A stretch of DNA of 56,601 nt, taken from assembly GCA_015064725.1 (NCBI GenBank), contig SVRQ01000012.1, positions 1 to 56,601 of the forward strand, read 5' to 3'. The DNA comes from Oscillospiraceae bacterium (GTDB lineage Bacteria; Bacillota; Clostridia; Oscillospirales; CAG-272). Position 1 is the stretch's first letter. Each line of letters starts with the position of its first letter. The notes beneath the pieces are model-generated. The model was not told where the DNA came from. It did not search any database and saw only the letters and a program-made list of their open reading frames with translations. The translations under genes were made by a program, and so were the position numbers. Positions 24,411 through 33,699 of this stretch are shown here, piece after piece.

Positions 24411-26804
24411 ATGTCTAATGAAGTACGCGGACTTTCCGCGCGATACCTTGACGCTAAGAAAGCGCTGTTTGAAAAAGAATACGGCTTTCTCAACGAAATG
24501 CAGAGAAAAGCTGTTTTCACCGTAAACGGTCCGCTTCTCGTTCTTGCGGGGGCGGGTACGGGTAAGACCACACTGCTTGTAAACAGAATATCTTTTATTT
24601 TGAAGTACGGTAACGCTTATCTTTCCGACCTCGTTCCCGAAGGCGTTTCCGAAGAAAGCGTAAAAGAGCTTGAAGCTCTTGCCGAGAATGATTCGATGCG
24701 GGAGCAAGCCCTTGCAAAGCTTGCCGTTGCTCCTCCGGCACCGTGGCAGATACTTGCCATAACCTTTACCAATAAAGCTGCAAACGAGATGAAAACAAGA
24801 CTCACAAATATCGTTGGCGAAAGCGCGAACGACGTTTGGTGCGGCACTTTCCATTCTATGTGCCTGCGTATGCTCCGTGCAAACCCAAAGGAAGCAAAGC
24901 TTGACAAGCATTTTACCATATACGATGCCGATGACTCCAAAAAGGTCATAACAGAGTGTATGAAGCAGCTGAACGTGGACGAAAAAACGCTTACGGCAAA
25001 GACCGTCATCGCTCAGATAAGCAAGGCGAAGGACAAGCTTATGACTCCGCACGATTTTGATGCGGATATTTCCCATAACGATTTTAAAATGCAGATGATA
25101 TCCTCGCTTTATGCTATGTATCAGGCAAAGCTTACGGAAGCGGGCGCGGTTGACTTCGATGATATCATTATGAAGACGGTGCTTATGCTCAAAGAAAATG
25201 CAGAAGTACGCGAGCATTACCAGAGAAAGTTCCGCTACGTTCTTATCGATGAGTTCCAGGATACGAACTACGCTCAGTTTGAGCTTGCACGTATTCTTTC
25301 GGAAGGATACGGCAACCTTATGGTCGTGGGCGATGATGACCAAAGCATATATAAATTCCGCGGTGCTACTGTTGAAAACATCCTCACTTTCGATGAAAAG
25401 ATAAAGAATGCCGCGGTTATAAAGCTTGAGGATAACTACCGTTCCACAGAGGCTATTCTCGGCGCTGCAAACTCCGTTATACGCCACAACTTCGGCAGAC
25501 GCGGCAAGGAGCTGCGCGCGTGCCGCGGAGAAGGCGAGAAGATCACCGTTAAAAAGGTCGAAACGCAGAACGATGAAGCGAAATTTATCGTAAACAAGAT
25601 AATGGAGCTTATCATCCGCGAAAAGAGAAAATACGGCGATTTTGCCGTGCTTTACAGAGTGAACGCGCAGTCCGGTGCGCTTGAAAACGTCTTTGCGAAA
25701 AGCGGCGTGCCGTACAGACTTCTCGGCGGCGTTCGCTTCTTCGAGCGCAAAGAGGTCAAGGATATTATCGCTTACCTTTCCGTTGTTTCAAACGGAAACG
25801 ATAATCTCCGCTTGCGCCGCATTATAAACGAACCCAAACGCAAAATAGGCGAAGCTACGATAAACCAGATAGAGCTTCTTTCCGAAACGGTAGGCAAGAG
25901 TATGTTCTCCGTTATGGAAAACGCACGCTCTTATCCTGCGATCTCAAAGTCCGCGGGCAAATTCGAAATGTTCGTTTACCTTATAAACGGTCTTCGTAAG
26001 ATCGCTGAAGAGCAGGGTCTTGCAAAGCTCGTTGAAAAAACGATAGAGCTTTCCGGCTACGGCGAAATGCTGCGCGCGGCTGAAGAAAACGGAGAATCCA
26101 CCGAAAGAAGCGAAAACGTGCGCGAACTTATCTCCTATGCCGCAGAATATGAGCAGAATAATGAAAACGCAACGCTTGAAGGTTTCCTTGAAGATATTGC
26201 GCTTGTTGCGGACGTTGATAATTACGATGCAAGCGCAGATGCCGTTGTGCTTATGACCATCCACAGCGCAAAGGGTCTTGAATTTCCCGTTGTGTTCCTT
26301 CCCGGTATGGAGGAGGACCTTTTCCCGAGCGCGCGCGCCGTTATGGTAGCGGAAGAGCTGGAGGAAGAGCGCAGACTTGCTTACGTTGCGATAACAAGAG
26401 CAAAGGACAGGCTCTATATGATACATACGCGCGAACGCCTTTTCTACGGCAGAACGATGTATAATCCTCAATCCCGTTTTATAGGCGAGATAGCAGCTGA
26501 TTACAAGAACGAGGATATTCCCAAGCCAAAGGAAAAACCGAAAACGGAGTACGGCGAAAAGACGAGAAAGGTCCGCATATCCAACGAGCTTTTCTCGCGC
26601 AGTGCTATTTCCGCAAACATCGGCAAGGCTCAATCCTCCGTGGAAACATTCCGTTCGGGCGACAGAGTAAAGCATATGGCTTTCGGTGCGGGAACGGTGC
26701 TTTCCGCAAAGGCTATGGGCGCGGACATCCTTTACGAGATCGCGTTTGATAGCGTCGGCACGAAAAAGCTTATGGCAACTTATGCGAAGCTGACGAAGAT
26801 ATAA
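24411..26804 (+). CDS. pcrA: UvrD/PcrA superfamily 1 DNA helicase
   Basis: This 797-residue 3'-5' helicase acts in nucleotide-excision repair, replication restart and removal of proteins from DNA. All SF1A motifs are present: AGAGTGKTT (I), ITFTNKAANEMKTR (Ia), VLIDEFQDTN (II), VVGDDDQSIYKFRGA (III), LEDNYRST (IV), MTIHSAKGLEFPVVF (V) and RRLAYVAITRAKDRL (VI). The C-terminal ~60 residues (GDRVKHMAFGAGTVL) form the RNA-polymerase-binding Tudor-like domain of PcrA. AAAGGACGG precedes the ATG. Confidence 0.96.
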   Translation: MSNEVRGLSARYLDAKKALFEKEYGFLNEMQRKAVFTVNGPLLVLAGAGTGKTTLLVNRISFILKYGNAYLSDLVPEGVSEESVKELEALAENDSMREQALAKLAVAPPAPWQILAITFTNKAANEMKTRLTNIVGESANDVWCGTFHSMCLRMLRANPKEAKLDKHFTIYDADDSKKVITECMKQLNVDEKTLTAKTVIAQISKAKDKLMTPHDFDADISHNDFKMQMISSLYAMYQAKLTEAGAVDFDDIIMKTVLMLKENAEVREHYQRKFRYVLIDEFQDTNYAQFELARILSEGYGNLMVVGDDDQSIYKFRGATVENILTFDEKIKNAAVIKLEDNYRSTEAILGAANSVIRHNFGRRGKELRACRGEGEKITVKKVETQNDEAKFIVNKIMELIIREKRKYGDFAVLYRVNAQSGALENVFAKSGVPYRLLGGVRFFERKEVKDIIAYLSVVSNGNDNLRLRRIINEPKRKIGEATINQIELLSETVGKSMFSVMENARSYPAISKSAGKFEMFVYLINGLRKIAEEQGLAKLVEKTIELSGYGEMLRAAEENGESTERSENVRELISYAAEYEQNNENATLEGFLEDIALVADVDNYDASADAVVLMTIHSAKGLEFPVVFLPGMEEDLFPSARAVMVAEELEEERRLAYVAITRAKDRLYMIHTRERLFYGRTMYNPQSRFIGEIAADYKNEDIPKPKEKPKTEYGEKTRKVRISNELFSRSAISANIGKAQSSVETFRSGDRVKHMAFGAGTVLSAKAMGADILYEIAFDSVGTKKLMATYAKLTKI

Positions 26805-26816
26805 GAGGGCATTTTT

Positions 26817-27395
26817 ATGGAAAATTCTCTTTCTTTGCCGGAGGGATATGGTAAGATACTTGAAATAGACCTCCAAAAAAACAAAAAGCTTATGCTTTTG
26901 GTAAACGGTATAGCGCTTGTTTTGATGCTTGCGCTTGCCGCGCTCGGTGCTTATATCGTGCCGATAGATACGTTTTTTGATAACGAGGTGTGGTATATGC
27001 CTCTCATAAAGCTTGCCGTTATGATGGGCGGATACGTTGCGTATATCGTTCTTCACGAGCTTGTCCACGGCATATTTATGAAGCACTTCAGCGGAGTAAA
27101 GCCGAAATACGGCTTTACTTTGATGTATGCATATGCGGGCAGCGAAGCGTATTTCAACAAACAAAGCTACATCATCATAGCTCTTGCGCCCGTCGTTATA
27201 TGGGGCGCGGTGCTTGGTGTGCTTTGCGCGGTATTGCCGCAGGGTTGGTTTTGGGTGGTATATTTTATACAGATAGGTAACCTCTCCGGTGCTGCGGGTG
27301 ACTTTTACGTTACACTCAAATTTTTAAAGCTGCCGAAGGATATACTTGTTAACGACACGGGCGTTGCTATGACCGTGTATGCCAAGAATAATTGA
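26817..27395 (+). CDS. DUF3267 membrane protein, putative metalloprotease
   Basis: This 192-residue protein has four or five membrane helices and an HELVHG (HExxH-type) motif in the second one. A later Asn/Asp pair in LSGAAGDFY is typical of DUF3267 proteins, which resemble site-2-like intramembrane zinc proteases. It starts 12 bases after pcrA and probably shares its transcript. The activity is inferred from the HExxH motif. Confidence 0.85.
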   Translation: MENSLSLPEGYGKILEIDLQKNKKLMLLVNGIALVLMLALAALGAYIVPIDTFFDNEVWYMPLIKLAVMMGGYVAYIVLHELVHGIFMKHFSGVKPKYGFTLMYAYAGSEAYFNKQSYIIIALAPVVIWGAVLGVLCAVLPQGWFWVVYFIQIGNLSGAAGDFYVTLKFLKLPKDILVNDTGVAMTVYAKNN

Positions 27396-27403
27396 ATACA
27401 ACG

Positions 27404-27461
27404 GAAAACGCACCCCTTGCGGCGCCTGCTTTATCGCAGACACGCCAAGGGTGCGTTTTTT
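27404..27461. terminator. bidirectional long-stem terminator
   Basis: AAAACGCACCC pairs with GGGTGCGTTTT around an extended, bulged stem. It closes the pcrA-DUF3267 operon and the convergent lipoprotein gene. Confidence 0.8.
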
Positions 27462-27465
27462 GTAT

Positions 27466-29262
27466 TTAACCGGGTTGTGCGGTAGAATATTCTTTAACTG
27501 AAATGACGTTGCCTTGGGCATCGTATTTTGTTTCGGTTATAAAACCGCCGTTGTCTTCTCTGACAAAGCAACCGTCGTACTCGCCGTCGATGGTGTAGTA
27601 TTTTGTCATAGTGTCGTAATATCCGATGATTTCCGTTTCTGAATATTTATTTCCGTTTGGATAATAAGATGTATTGCCTATGGTATAAATGTTTACGGAG
27701 CCATCAGGGTTGTATTTTGTGGATATTTTGACTTTGCCGTTTTCATCAAGTTCTACAAGCTGTTTGACTGTGCCGTCAGGGTAATACGTGATGGTTTGGT
27801 TCGCTTCATAAACGGTATATTCTCTCAAGGAGCCGTCCTCGTTATAAAGCGTGCTTTTTTCCATTATAGGGGATGAGGAATCTTTAAATACGGTATCCAC
27901 AATGAGTATGCCGTTTTCATAGTCCTGATTGTGTATTATATTTCCGCTTTTGCTGTATTCTATTGTCCGCGAAACATTACCTGCTTGATGAGCTAGATAT
28001 TCTCTCAGGAGTTCTCCTGTTTCATAATAGTCTGCACGGTATTCGATCGTTCCGTCCGCATTATAAGAAGCTTCCGTTTTTATTTTTCCGTTGGGATGAT
28101 ATTCTGTCAAAGCATAACAGAGGAGAGTGCCGCTTGAAGAAACATTTTCTACTCGTATATTCAGCCCGTTTTCATCGTAATAGTAAAGAATCTTATCGGA
28201 CAGCTCTCCGTTGCTTCTGTAATTTTGCAAGCTTAAAAGCTGTCCTTTTTCGTTATAAACAAGAGTTTCTTTTAATTTTTGGCCGTTGTTTTCATATATC
28301 TCTACTGTTTTAGTGCCGTTTACAGCATCGTAGAATTCAATTTTTTGCGGCAACACATTTTCGTAGTAATACGAATATGTTATTATGGATATTGTGTTTC
28401 CGTTATCGTCAAAATCTGTTTTGGATTGCAGAAGCTCGTTTTTGTTATATTCGTAAACAGTCTTTATAAAGCCGTTGCCGTCCTCGTTAAAGTCGGTGCG
28501 CGATTGCAGAAGAGCATCATATTCTTTTATTTCATAATCCAGGCGGTAGAGAAGATTTCCGCTTTCGGAATATTTGTTAATCTGCACGATTTCTCCTGCG
28601 GAGTAGGTATGTTCCTTTACCTCTTCCAATTCACCGTTTAAGTTATAGAAAAATATCTTCGCGGGCTTGCCGGACTCTTTGGAGGAGAGAAGAACACCGT
28701 TTTCATCGTAGATCACATACGCATCTTTTTCATTGCCTTTGTAGTAAAAAATGCTTTTTACGTTTAAATTATCGTGGTAATCGTATAATTCGTATTTTAA
28801 AACGTTGCTTTCCGCGTCAAAATATTCGTCTTTTACGGGAAGGTAATTTTCGTTATAGGAAGTAACTCTTTCGATATAAGCTCCGTCTTTCGAGTAGTTT
28901 TTTACCACGGTTGTCGCCTTTATTGGGTCATAAATGCTTTGTGTCAACGCAATGCCGTTTTGGTTGAAATTTTCGTAGGTGGTTATAAGCTTTTCTCTTC
29001 CTTTGCTATCAAAGAGGTATTCCTCCGTGCAATATCCGAGGTCATTGTATTTTGCCACGGAAACGACGTTCCCGTTATCATCAAAAACGGTGAGCGTTTT
29101 TAAGTTACCGTTGCTATGATATTCTTTCGTCTCATTTGGAGATTCTGTTGTTGCTTGCGTTGTTTGTTCCGTAGTTGTTTGTACGCTCTCTTGCACGTCC
29201 TTGCAGGAAGCAAGCGCAAAAAGGGAAGAGAGCAATATGGCGATAGCTAAAATTTTTTTCAT
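27466..29262 (-). CDS. lipoprotein with MORN-like / YwqK-type repeats (paralogue 1)
   Basis: This 598-residue secreted lipoprotein has signal peptide KKILAIAILLSSLFALAS followed by the lipidated Cys (lipobox LASC). A Thr/Gln/Glu linker leads to about 20 tandem repeats of roughly 18-25 residues with cores such as YHSNGNLKTLTVFDDNGN and YYPDGTVKQL. These are MORN_2 repeats (COG2849, YwqK group), predicted beta-hairpins that stack into a surface rod. AAGGAGG precedes ATG 29262. The first ~275 residues are almost identical to those of the neighbour at 29343-30611; the middle differs and the last ~20 codons are again similar. Confidence 0.88.
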   Translation of the reverse strand: MKKILAIAILLSSLFALASCKDVQESVQTTTEQTTQATTESPNETKEYHSNGNLKTLTVFDDNGNVVSVAKYNDLGYCTEEYLFDSKGREKLITTYENFNQNGIALTQSIYDPIKATTVVKNYSKDGAYIERVTSYNENYLPVKDEYFDAESNVLKYELYDYHDNLNVKSIFYYKGNEKDAYVIYDENGVLLSSKESGKPAKIFFYNLNGELEEVKEHTYSAGEIVQINKYSESGNLLYRLDYEIKEYDALLQSRTDFNEDGNGFIKTVYEYNKNELLQSKTDFDDNGNTISIITYSYYYENVLPQKIEFYDAVNGTKTVEIYENNGQKLKETLVYNEKGQLLSLQNYRSNGELSDKILYYYDENGLNIRVENVSSSGTLLCYALTEYHPNGKIKTEASYNADGTIEYRADYYETGELLREYLAHQAGNVSRTIEYSKSGNIIHNQDYENGILIVDTVFKDSSSPIMEKSTLYNEDGSLREYTVYEANQTITYYPDGTVKQLVELDENGKVKISTKYNPDGSVNIYTIGNTSYYPNGNKYSETEIIGYYDTMTKYYTIDGEYDGCFVREDNGGFITETKYDAQGNVISVKEYSTAQPG

Positions 29263-29342
29263 GCGTCATACCTCCTTATATGATCTGATTTTCAGACATA
29301 GCTATATATGCTGCCGAATACGCACAAATGTGTTTTATATGT

Positions 29343-30611
29343 TTAAGTGGGAACAGTAGCCAAATTGGATTTAATGGAAATGACGTTGCCTTGGGCATCG
29401 TATCTTGTTTCCGTTATAAAATCGCCGTTTTCGGCATACTCCCTTACGCATGCTATGATTCCTTCATAATTATAATATGTTTCTTTAGCGTAATTGCCGT
29501 TTTCGTGAAATTCTATGCAGTATTCTAACAAAATTTTGTTTGTATAAACGCTGTCGATATATTTGTGACGAAAATAATAAGAGAGCTTGCTTACATTTCC
29601 GTTTTCGTAGTGTTCAAATAAATAATAATATGAAAGCTCGTTTTTGATATAGTGCTCTTCTTTTATAAGAAGATCTTTTTCGTTATAGTGAAATATATCT
29701 TTGAAGGAGCTTGCGTTTTTTAGAAATTCTTCTTCCTTTACAAGAAGACCCTTTTCATTGTGAGAGAGGGCTTTGGAAAGGCTTCCGTCCTTGTTATATT
29801 CGTAAACAGTCTTTATAAAGCCGTTGCCGTTCTCGTTAAAGTCGGTGCGCGATTGCAAAAGAGCATCATATTCTTTTATTTCATAATCCAGGCGGTAGAG
29901 AAGATTTCCGCTTTCGGAATATTTGTTAATCTGCACGATTTCTCCTGCGGAGTAGATATGCTCCTTTACCTCTTCCAATTCACCGTTTAAGTTATAGAAA
30001 AATATCTTCGCGGGCTTGCCGGACTCCTTGGAGGAGAGAAGAACACCGTTTTCATCGTAGATCACATACGCATCTTTTTCATTTCCTTTGTAGTAAAAAA
30101 TGCTTTTTACGTTTAAATTATCGTGGTAATCGTATAATTCGTATTTTAAAACGTTGCTTTCCGCGTCAAAATATTCGTCTTTTACGGGAAGGTAATTTTC
30201 GTTATAGGAAGTAACTCTTTCGATATAAGCTCCGTCTTTCGAGTAGTTTTTTACCACGGTTGTCGCCTTTATCGGGTCATAAATGCTTTGTGTCAACGCA
30301 ATGCCGTTTTGGTTGAAATTTTCGTAGGTGGTTATAAGCTTTTCTCTTCCTTTGCTATCAAAGAGGTATTCCTCAGTGCAATATCCGAGGTTGTTGTATT
30401 TTGCCACGGAAACGACGTTCCCGTTATCATCAAAAACGGTGAGCGTTTTTAAGTTGCCGTTGCTATGATATTCTTTTGCCTCCTTTGGAGATTCTGTTGT
30501 CGCTTGCGTTGTTTGTTCCGTAGTTGTTTGTACGCTCTCTTGCACGTCCTTGCAGGAAGCAAGCGCAAAAAGGGAAGAGAGCAATATGGCGATAGCTAAA
30601 ATTTTTTTCAT
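29343..30611 (-). CDS. lipoprotein with MORN-like / YwqK-type repeats (paralogue 2)
   Basis: This 422-residue lipoprotein has the same signal peptide and lipobox as paralogue 1, which lies directly downstream. I start at ATG 30611 after AAGGAGG; an upstream in-frame extension to 30662 lacks a ribosome binding site. DNA identity with paralogue 1 spans about 841 bases, including the ribosome binding site (29790-30630 versus 28441-29281), with only scattered changes. The body then diverges (HNEKGLLVKEEEF and similar repeats) before the shared ending ITETRYDAQGNVIS. Recent tandem duplication followed by exchange of the middle is the simplest reading. Confidence 0.88.
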   Translation of the reverse strand: MKKILAIAILLSSLFALASCKDVQESVQTTTEQTTQATTESPKEAKEYHSNGNLKTLTVFDDNGNVVSVAKYNNLGYCTEEYLFDSKGREKLITTYENFNQNGIALTQSIYDPIKATTVVKNYSKDGAYIERVTSYNENYLPVKDEYFDAESNVLKYELYDYHDNLNVKSIFYYKGNEKDAYVIYDENGVLLSSKESGKPAKIFFYNLNGELEEVKEHIYSAGEIVQINKYSESGNLLYRLDYEIKEYDALLQSRTDFNENGNGFIKTVYEYNKDGSLSKALSHNEKGLLVKEEEFLKNASSFKDIFHYNEKDLLIKEEHYIKNELSYYYLFEHYENGNVSKLSYYFRHKYIDSVYTNKILLEYCIEFHENGNYAKETYYNYEGIIACVREYAENGDFITETRYDAQGNVISIKSNLATVPT

Positions 30612-30804
30612 GCGTAATACCTCCTTATATATTATTATAACATAAAAGGAGATAAATGTCAAATTGGCTGTGCCCGAGCGTGCGTAAATAATTTATGAAT
30701 AAAAGAAGCGGGCAGTGTCCGCCGCCAAACGCTTGCCTCTATATTCTTTTCATCTGTATAAAAAGTCAAACGGCGTGGTCTGAGTTTACGCAATTTCCTA
30801 TGCG

Positions 30805-30838
30805 ATAAAAAAGAGCTGAACGCAAGTCCAGCTCTTTA
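30805..30838 (-). terminator. terminator of pnp
   Basis: On the minus strand AAAGAGCTG/CAGCTCTTT with a 10-base loop is followed by a U-run, directly after the pnp stop. Confidence 0.85.
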
Positions 30839-30845
30839 ATGTTAT

Positions 30846-32936
30846 TTAGTTATTAGCATCTCTCATAGAGAGGTTGAGTCTGCCTTTTTCGTCTGTTCCG
30901 AGGAACTTAACAGTTACAACGTCGCCAACTTCAACAACGTCTTCAACCTTTTCAACTCTTCTGTTAGCAAGCTTGGAGATGTGAACAAGACCTTCCTTAC
31001 CGGGAGCGATCTCTACGAAAGCACCGATGGGAATGATTCTTGTAACGGTACCTGTGTAGCAGCAACCGTCAACGGGCTCAAATACGATAGCGTCGATGAT
31101 GTTCTTTGCTTCCTGTGCGGATTCGCGGTTAACGGCGAGGATGTAAACTGTACCGTCATCGTTGATATCGATCTTCGCGCCTGTGTCCGCTGTGATCTTC
31201 TGAATGATCTTACCGCCGGAGCCGATAACGTCACGGATCTTGTCGGGGTTGATCTTCATCTGAATGAGCTTGGGAGCATAGGGGCTTACTTCTGCGCGGG
31301 GCTCTGCGATAGCCTTGAGCATAACCTCGTCAAGGATGTAATCTCTGCCTCTGTGGGTCTGCTCGAATGCCTGCTTGATGATTTCGGGTGTAAGACCGTC
31401 TATCTTGAGGTCCATCTGGATAGCTGTGATACCCTTGTGTGTACCTGCAACCTTGAAGTCCATATCGCCGTAGAAGTCTTCAAGACCCTGAATATCAAGC
31501 ATTGTGTCGAATGTGCCGTCTTCCGCTGTGATAAGACCGCAGGAGATACCTGCAACGGGAGCCTTGATCGGAACACCTGCATCCATAAGAGCGAGCGTAG
31601 AGCCGCAGATGGAAGCCTGAGATGTAGAACCGTTGGAGGAAACTACTTCGGAAACGAGGCGGATGGCATAGGGGAATTCTTCAACGGAGGGAAGAACGGG
31701 AACGAGAGCGCGTTCTGCAAGAGCGCCGTGACCGATCTCACGTCTGCCGGGGCTGCGGATAGCCTTAGCTTCGCCTGTGGAGTAACCGGGCATATTGTAG
31801 TGGTGCATATATCTCTTTTCTGTTTCTTCGTCAAGTCCTTCGAGCATCTGGCTGTCGGAAAGAGCACCGATAGTAGCTATTGTAAGGACCTGTGTCTGAC
31901 CGCGCGTGAAAAGACCGGAGCCGTGTACGCGGGGAAGAAGCGCAACCTCGGAAGCGAGGGGGCGAAGGTCGTTCATACCTCTGCCGTCAACACGTTTTTT
32001 GTCAACGAGGAGCCAGCGGCGAACGATCTTTTTCTGAATTTTATAGATGAGTTCGGGAAGAACTACCGCAAGGTCGGGATATTCTTCGGAGAACGTTTCT
32101 TCGATCCTGTCCATAATGGGCTGCATCTTTGCGTCACGAACGTTTTTGTCATCCGTGTCGAGAGCTTCCATAACGTCTGCTTCGCAGAAAGCAAAGATCT
32201 TATCGAACATATCGTGGTCGAGCTCGCAAGAGGGATAATCAAACTTGGGCTTGCCAACCTCTGCAATGATCTGGTTGATGAACTTGAGAAGGTCTTTGAT
32301 CTCTTCGTGAGCTTTCATAATAGCGTCGAACATAACGTCATCGGGAACTTCCTTAGCGCCCGCTTCGATCATAACGACTTTCTTTTCGCTTGCAGCAACT
32401 GTGAGCTCGAGTGTGCTTACCTTGCGCTGTTCTGCTGTGGGGTTGATAACGATCTCGCCGTCAACAAGGCCGACGAACGCACCGCCGATAGGTCCGTTCC
32501 ACGGAATATCGGAGATGGAGAGGGCGATGGAAGCACCGATCATAGCTGTGATTTCGGGGGAGCAATCCTGGTCAACGGACATAACCGTAAGTGTGAGAGC
32601 TACGTCATTGCGAAGGTCCTTGGGGAAGAGAGGACGAACGGGTCTGTCGATAACGCGGCTTGTGAGAATTGCTTTTTCCGTGGGTCTGCCTTCGCGGCGA
32701 AGGTAACCGCCGGGGATCTTGCCTACGGCATACATCTTTTCGTCATAGTCAACGGAAAGGGGAAGGAAATCGATGCCGTCGCGGGGCTTTGCGCTTGCGG
32801 TAGCGCAAGCAAGTATTGTTGTTTCGCCGTAGCGGATCATACAAGAACCGTTTGCAAGACCTGCAACCTTGCCTGTTTCAACGGTGAGGGGTCTGCCGGC
32901 GTATGTGTAATTGAACACTTTGTAATTTTCGAACAT
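30846..32936 (-). CDS. pnp: polyribonucleotide nucleotidyltransferase (PNPase)
   Basis: This 696-residue phosphorolytic 3'-5' exoribonuclease is central to mRNA decay. Two RNase PH domains are visible (GKVAGLANGSCMIRYGET near the start, RVHGSGLFTRGQTQVL in the middle), with the catalytic Asp region GDMDFKVAGTHKGITAIQMD. KH (DVIGSGGKIIQKI) and S1 (GAFVEIAPGKEGLVHIS) RNA-binding domains end the protein. GGAGG precedes ATG 32936. It lies downstream of rpsO, the conserved bacterial order. Confidence 0.98.
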   Translation of the reverse strand: MFENYKVFNYTYAGRPLTVETGKVAGLANGSCMIRYGETTILACATASAKPRDGIDFLPLSVDYDEKMYAVGKIPGGYLRREGRPTEKAILTSRVIDRPVRPLFPKDLRNDVALTLTVMSVDQDCSPEITAMIGASIALSISDIPWNGPIGGAFVGLVDGEIVINPTAEQRKVSTLELTVAASEKKVVMIEAGAKEVPDDVMFDAIMKAHEEIKDLLKFINQIIAEVGKPKFDYPSCELDHDMFDKIFAFCEADVMEALDTDDKNVRDAKMQPIMDRIEETFSEEYPDLAVVLPELIYKIQKKIVRRWLLVDKKRVDGRGMNDLRPLASEVALLPRVHGSGLFTRGQTQVLTIATIGALSDSQMLEGLDEETEKRYMHHYNMPGYSTGEAKAIRSPGRREIGHGALAERALVPVLPSVEEFPYAIRLVSEVVSSNGSTSQASICGSTLALMDAGVPIKAPVAGISCGLITAEDGTFDTMLDIQGLEDFYGDMDFKVAGTHKGITAIQMDLKIDGLTPEIIKQAFEQTHRGRDYILDEVMLKAIAEPRAEVSPYAPKLIQMKINPDKIRDVIGSGGKIIQKITADTGAKIDINDDGTVYILAVNRESAQEAKNIIDAIVFEPVDGCCYTGTVTRIIPIGAFVEIAPGKEGLVHISKLANRRVEKVEDVVEVGDVVTVKFLGTDEKGRLNLSMRDANN

Positions 32937-32997
32937 TTTTTGCCTCCATATTATTTTAGTATTTTTATTTTGGCGTAATGCCCGAAGTTGTTTAGCA

Positions 32998-33034
32998 CTT
33001 AAATGAGCGTCGAAAGCCTTTCGGCGCTCGTTTA
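32998..33034 (-). promoter_or_regulatory. long hairpin in the pnp leader
   Basis: AAATGAGCG-CGAAAG and CTTTCG-CGCTCGTTT pair in a long stem between rpsO and pnp. In E. coli a hairpin at this place is cut by RNase III and lets PNPase repress its own mRNA. The same role is possible here but is only inferred. Confidence 0.5.
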
Positions 33035-33085
33035 ACTGCTATACAAAAATCAAACATTACGCAATTTTTCTAATGGGGAATTGCT

Positions 33086-33124
33086 AAAAGGGACGAAGCG
33101 TAGCGTGCGTTCCGTCCCTTTTTT
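33086..33124 (-). terminator. terminator of rpsO
   Basis: AAAAGGGACG/CCGTCCCTTTT stem with a U-tract on the minus strand. Some read-through into pnp is likely, since the two are commonly cotranscribed. Confidence 0.8.
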
Positions 33125-33133
33125 GTATCAAAC

Positions 33134-33400
33134 TTATTTTCTGATACCGAGTTTTTCGATGATAGCACGGTAGCGGTTGATATCTTTTTTCTGGAGGTAA
33201 CCGAGAAGGTTTCTTCTCTTACCAACCATTTTGAAAAGACCGCGGCGGCTGTGGTTATCCTGGGGGTTCTTCTTAAGGTGCTCTGTGAGCTCAGCGATTC
33301 TTGTTGTGAGAATAGCGATCTGAACTTCGGGAGAACCTGTGTCGTTTGCGTGTGCCTGGTTAGCGGCGATGATAGCCTGCTTCTGTTCTTTGAGTAACAT
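33134..33400 (-). CDS. rpsO: 30S ribosomal protein S15
   Basis: This 88-residue protein binds the central domain of 16S rRNA. The hallmark stretches [40 protein letters not shown] and [15 protein letters not shown] are all present, and the length is the family standard. GAGGTG precedes the ATG. A frame overlapping it (33070-33408) is a shadow. Confidence 0.98.
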   Translation of the reverse strand: MLLKEQKQAIIAANQAHANDTGSPEVQIAILTTRIAELTEHLKKNPQDNHSRRGLFKMVGKRRNLLGYLQKKDINRYRAIIEKLGIRK

Positions 33401-33546
33401 AATTTCACCTCATAAAAAATTAAATATTATTTTGTATGCCGAGAGCAAAGTGAACGGTGGGTGAAGCGCCTTTCGGCCTTATATCCGCAGACTGTGCTGT
33501 GGCTCATACGGTTATGAATTATACCACAAACTTCCCGCAAAGTAAA
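33401..33546 (-). promoter_or_regulatory. rpsO promoter and structured leader
   Basis: TTTACT, 17 bases and TATAAT (33518-33546, minus strand, with extended TGTGG) start a leader of about 115 bases. The leader carries paired elements (CCG...CGG with an inner CAGCACAG segment, and GGCCGAAAGGC). S15 represses its own mRNA through leader structures in several bacteria; whether this one binds S15 is an inference. Confidence 0.5.
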
Positions 33547-33699
33547 TAGTTTTTTGAAAAAATATATTCTTTTTTCATTATTTCCGTGAAATTTTTTAAT
33601 ATTCATCGAAAGTATATTGCAAAAAAGGAAATTATAGTGTAAAATAAATTCATAGAAAAATTTTGCATACTTTGAGTATGCGGAAATGAGGAACAATAA

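Noticed and set aside
30981-32978. 665-codon open frame antisense to pnp
   Set aside because: Same codon-bias effect; PNPase on the other strand is certain.
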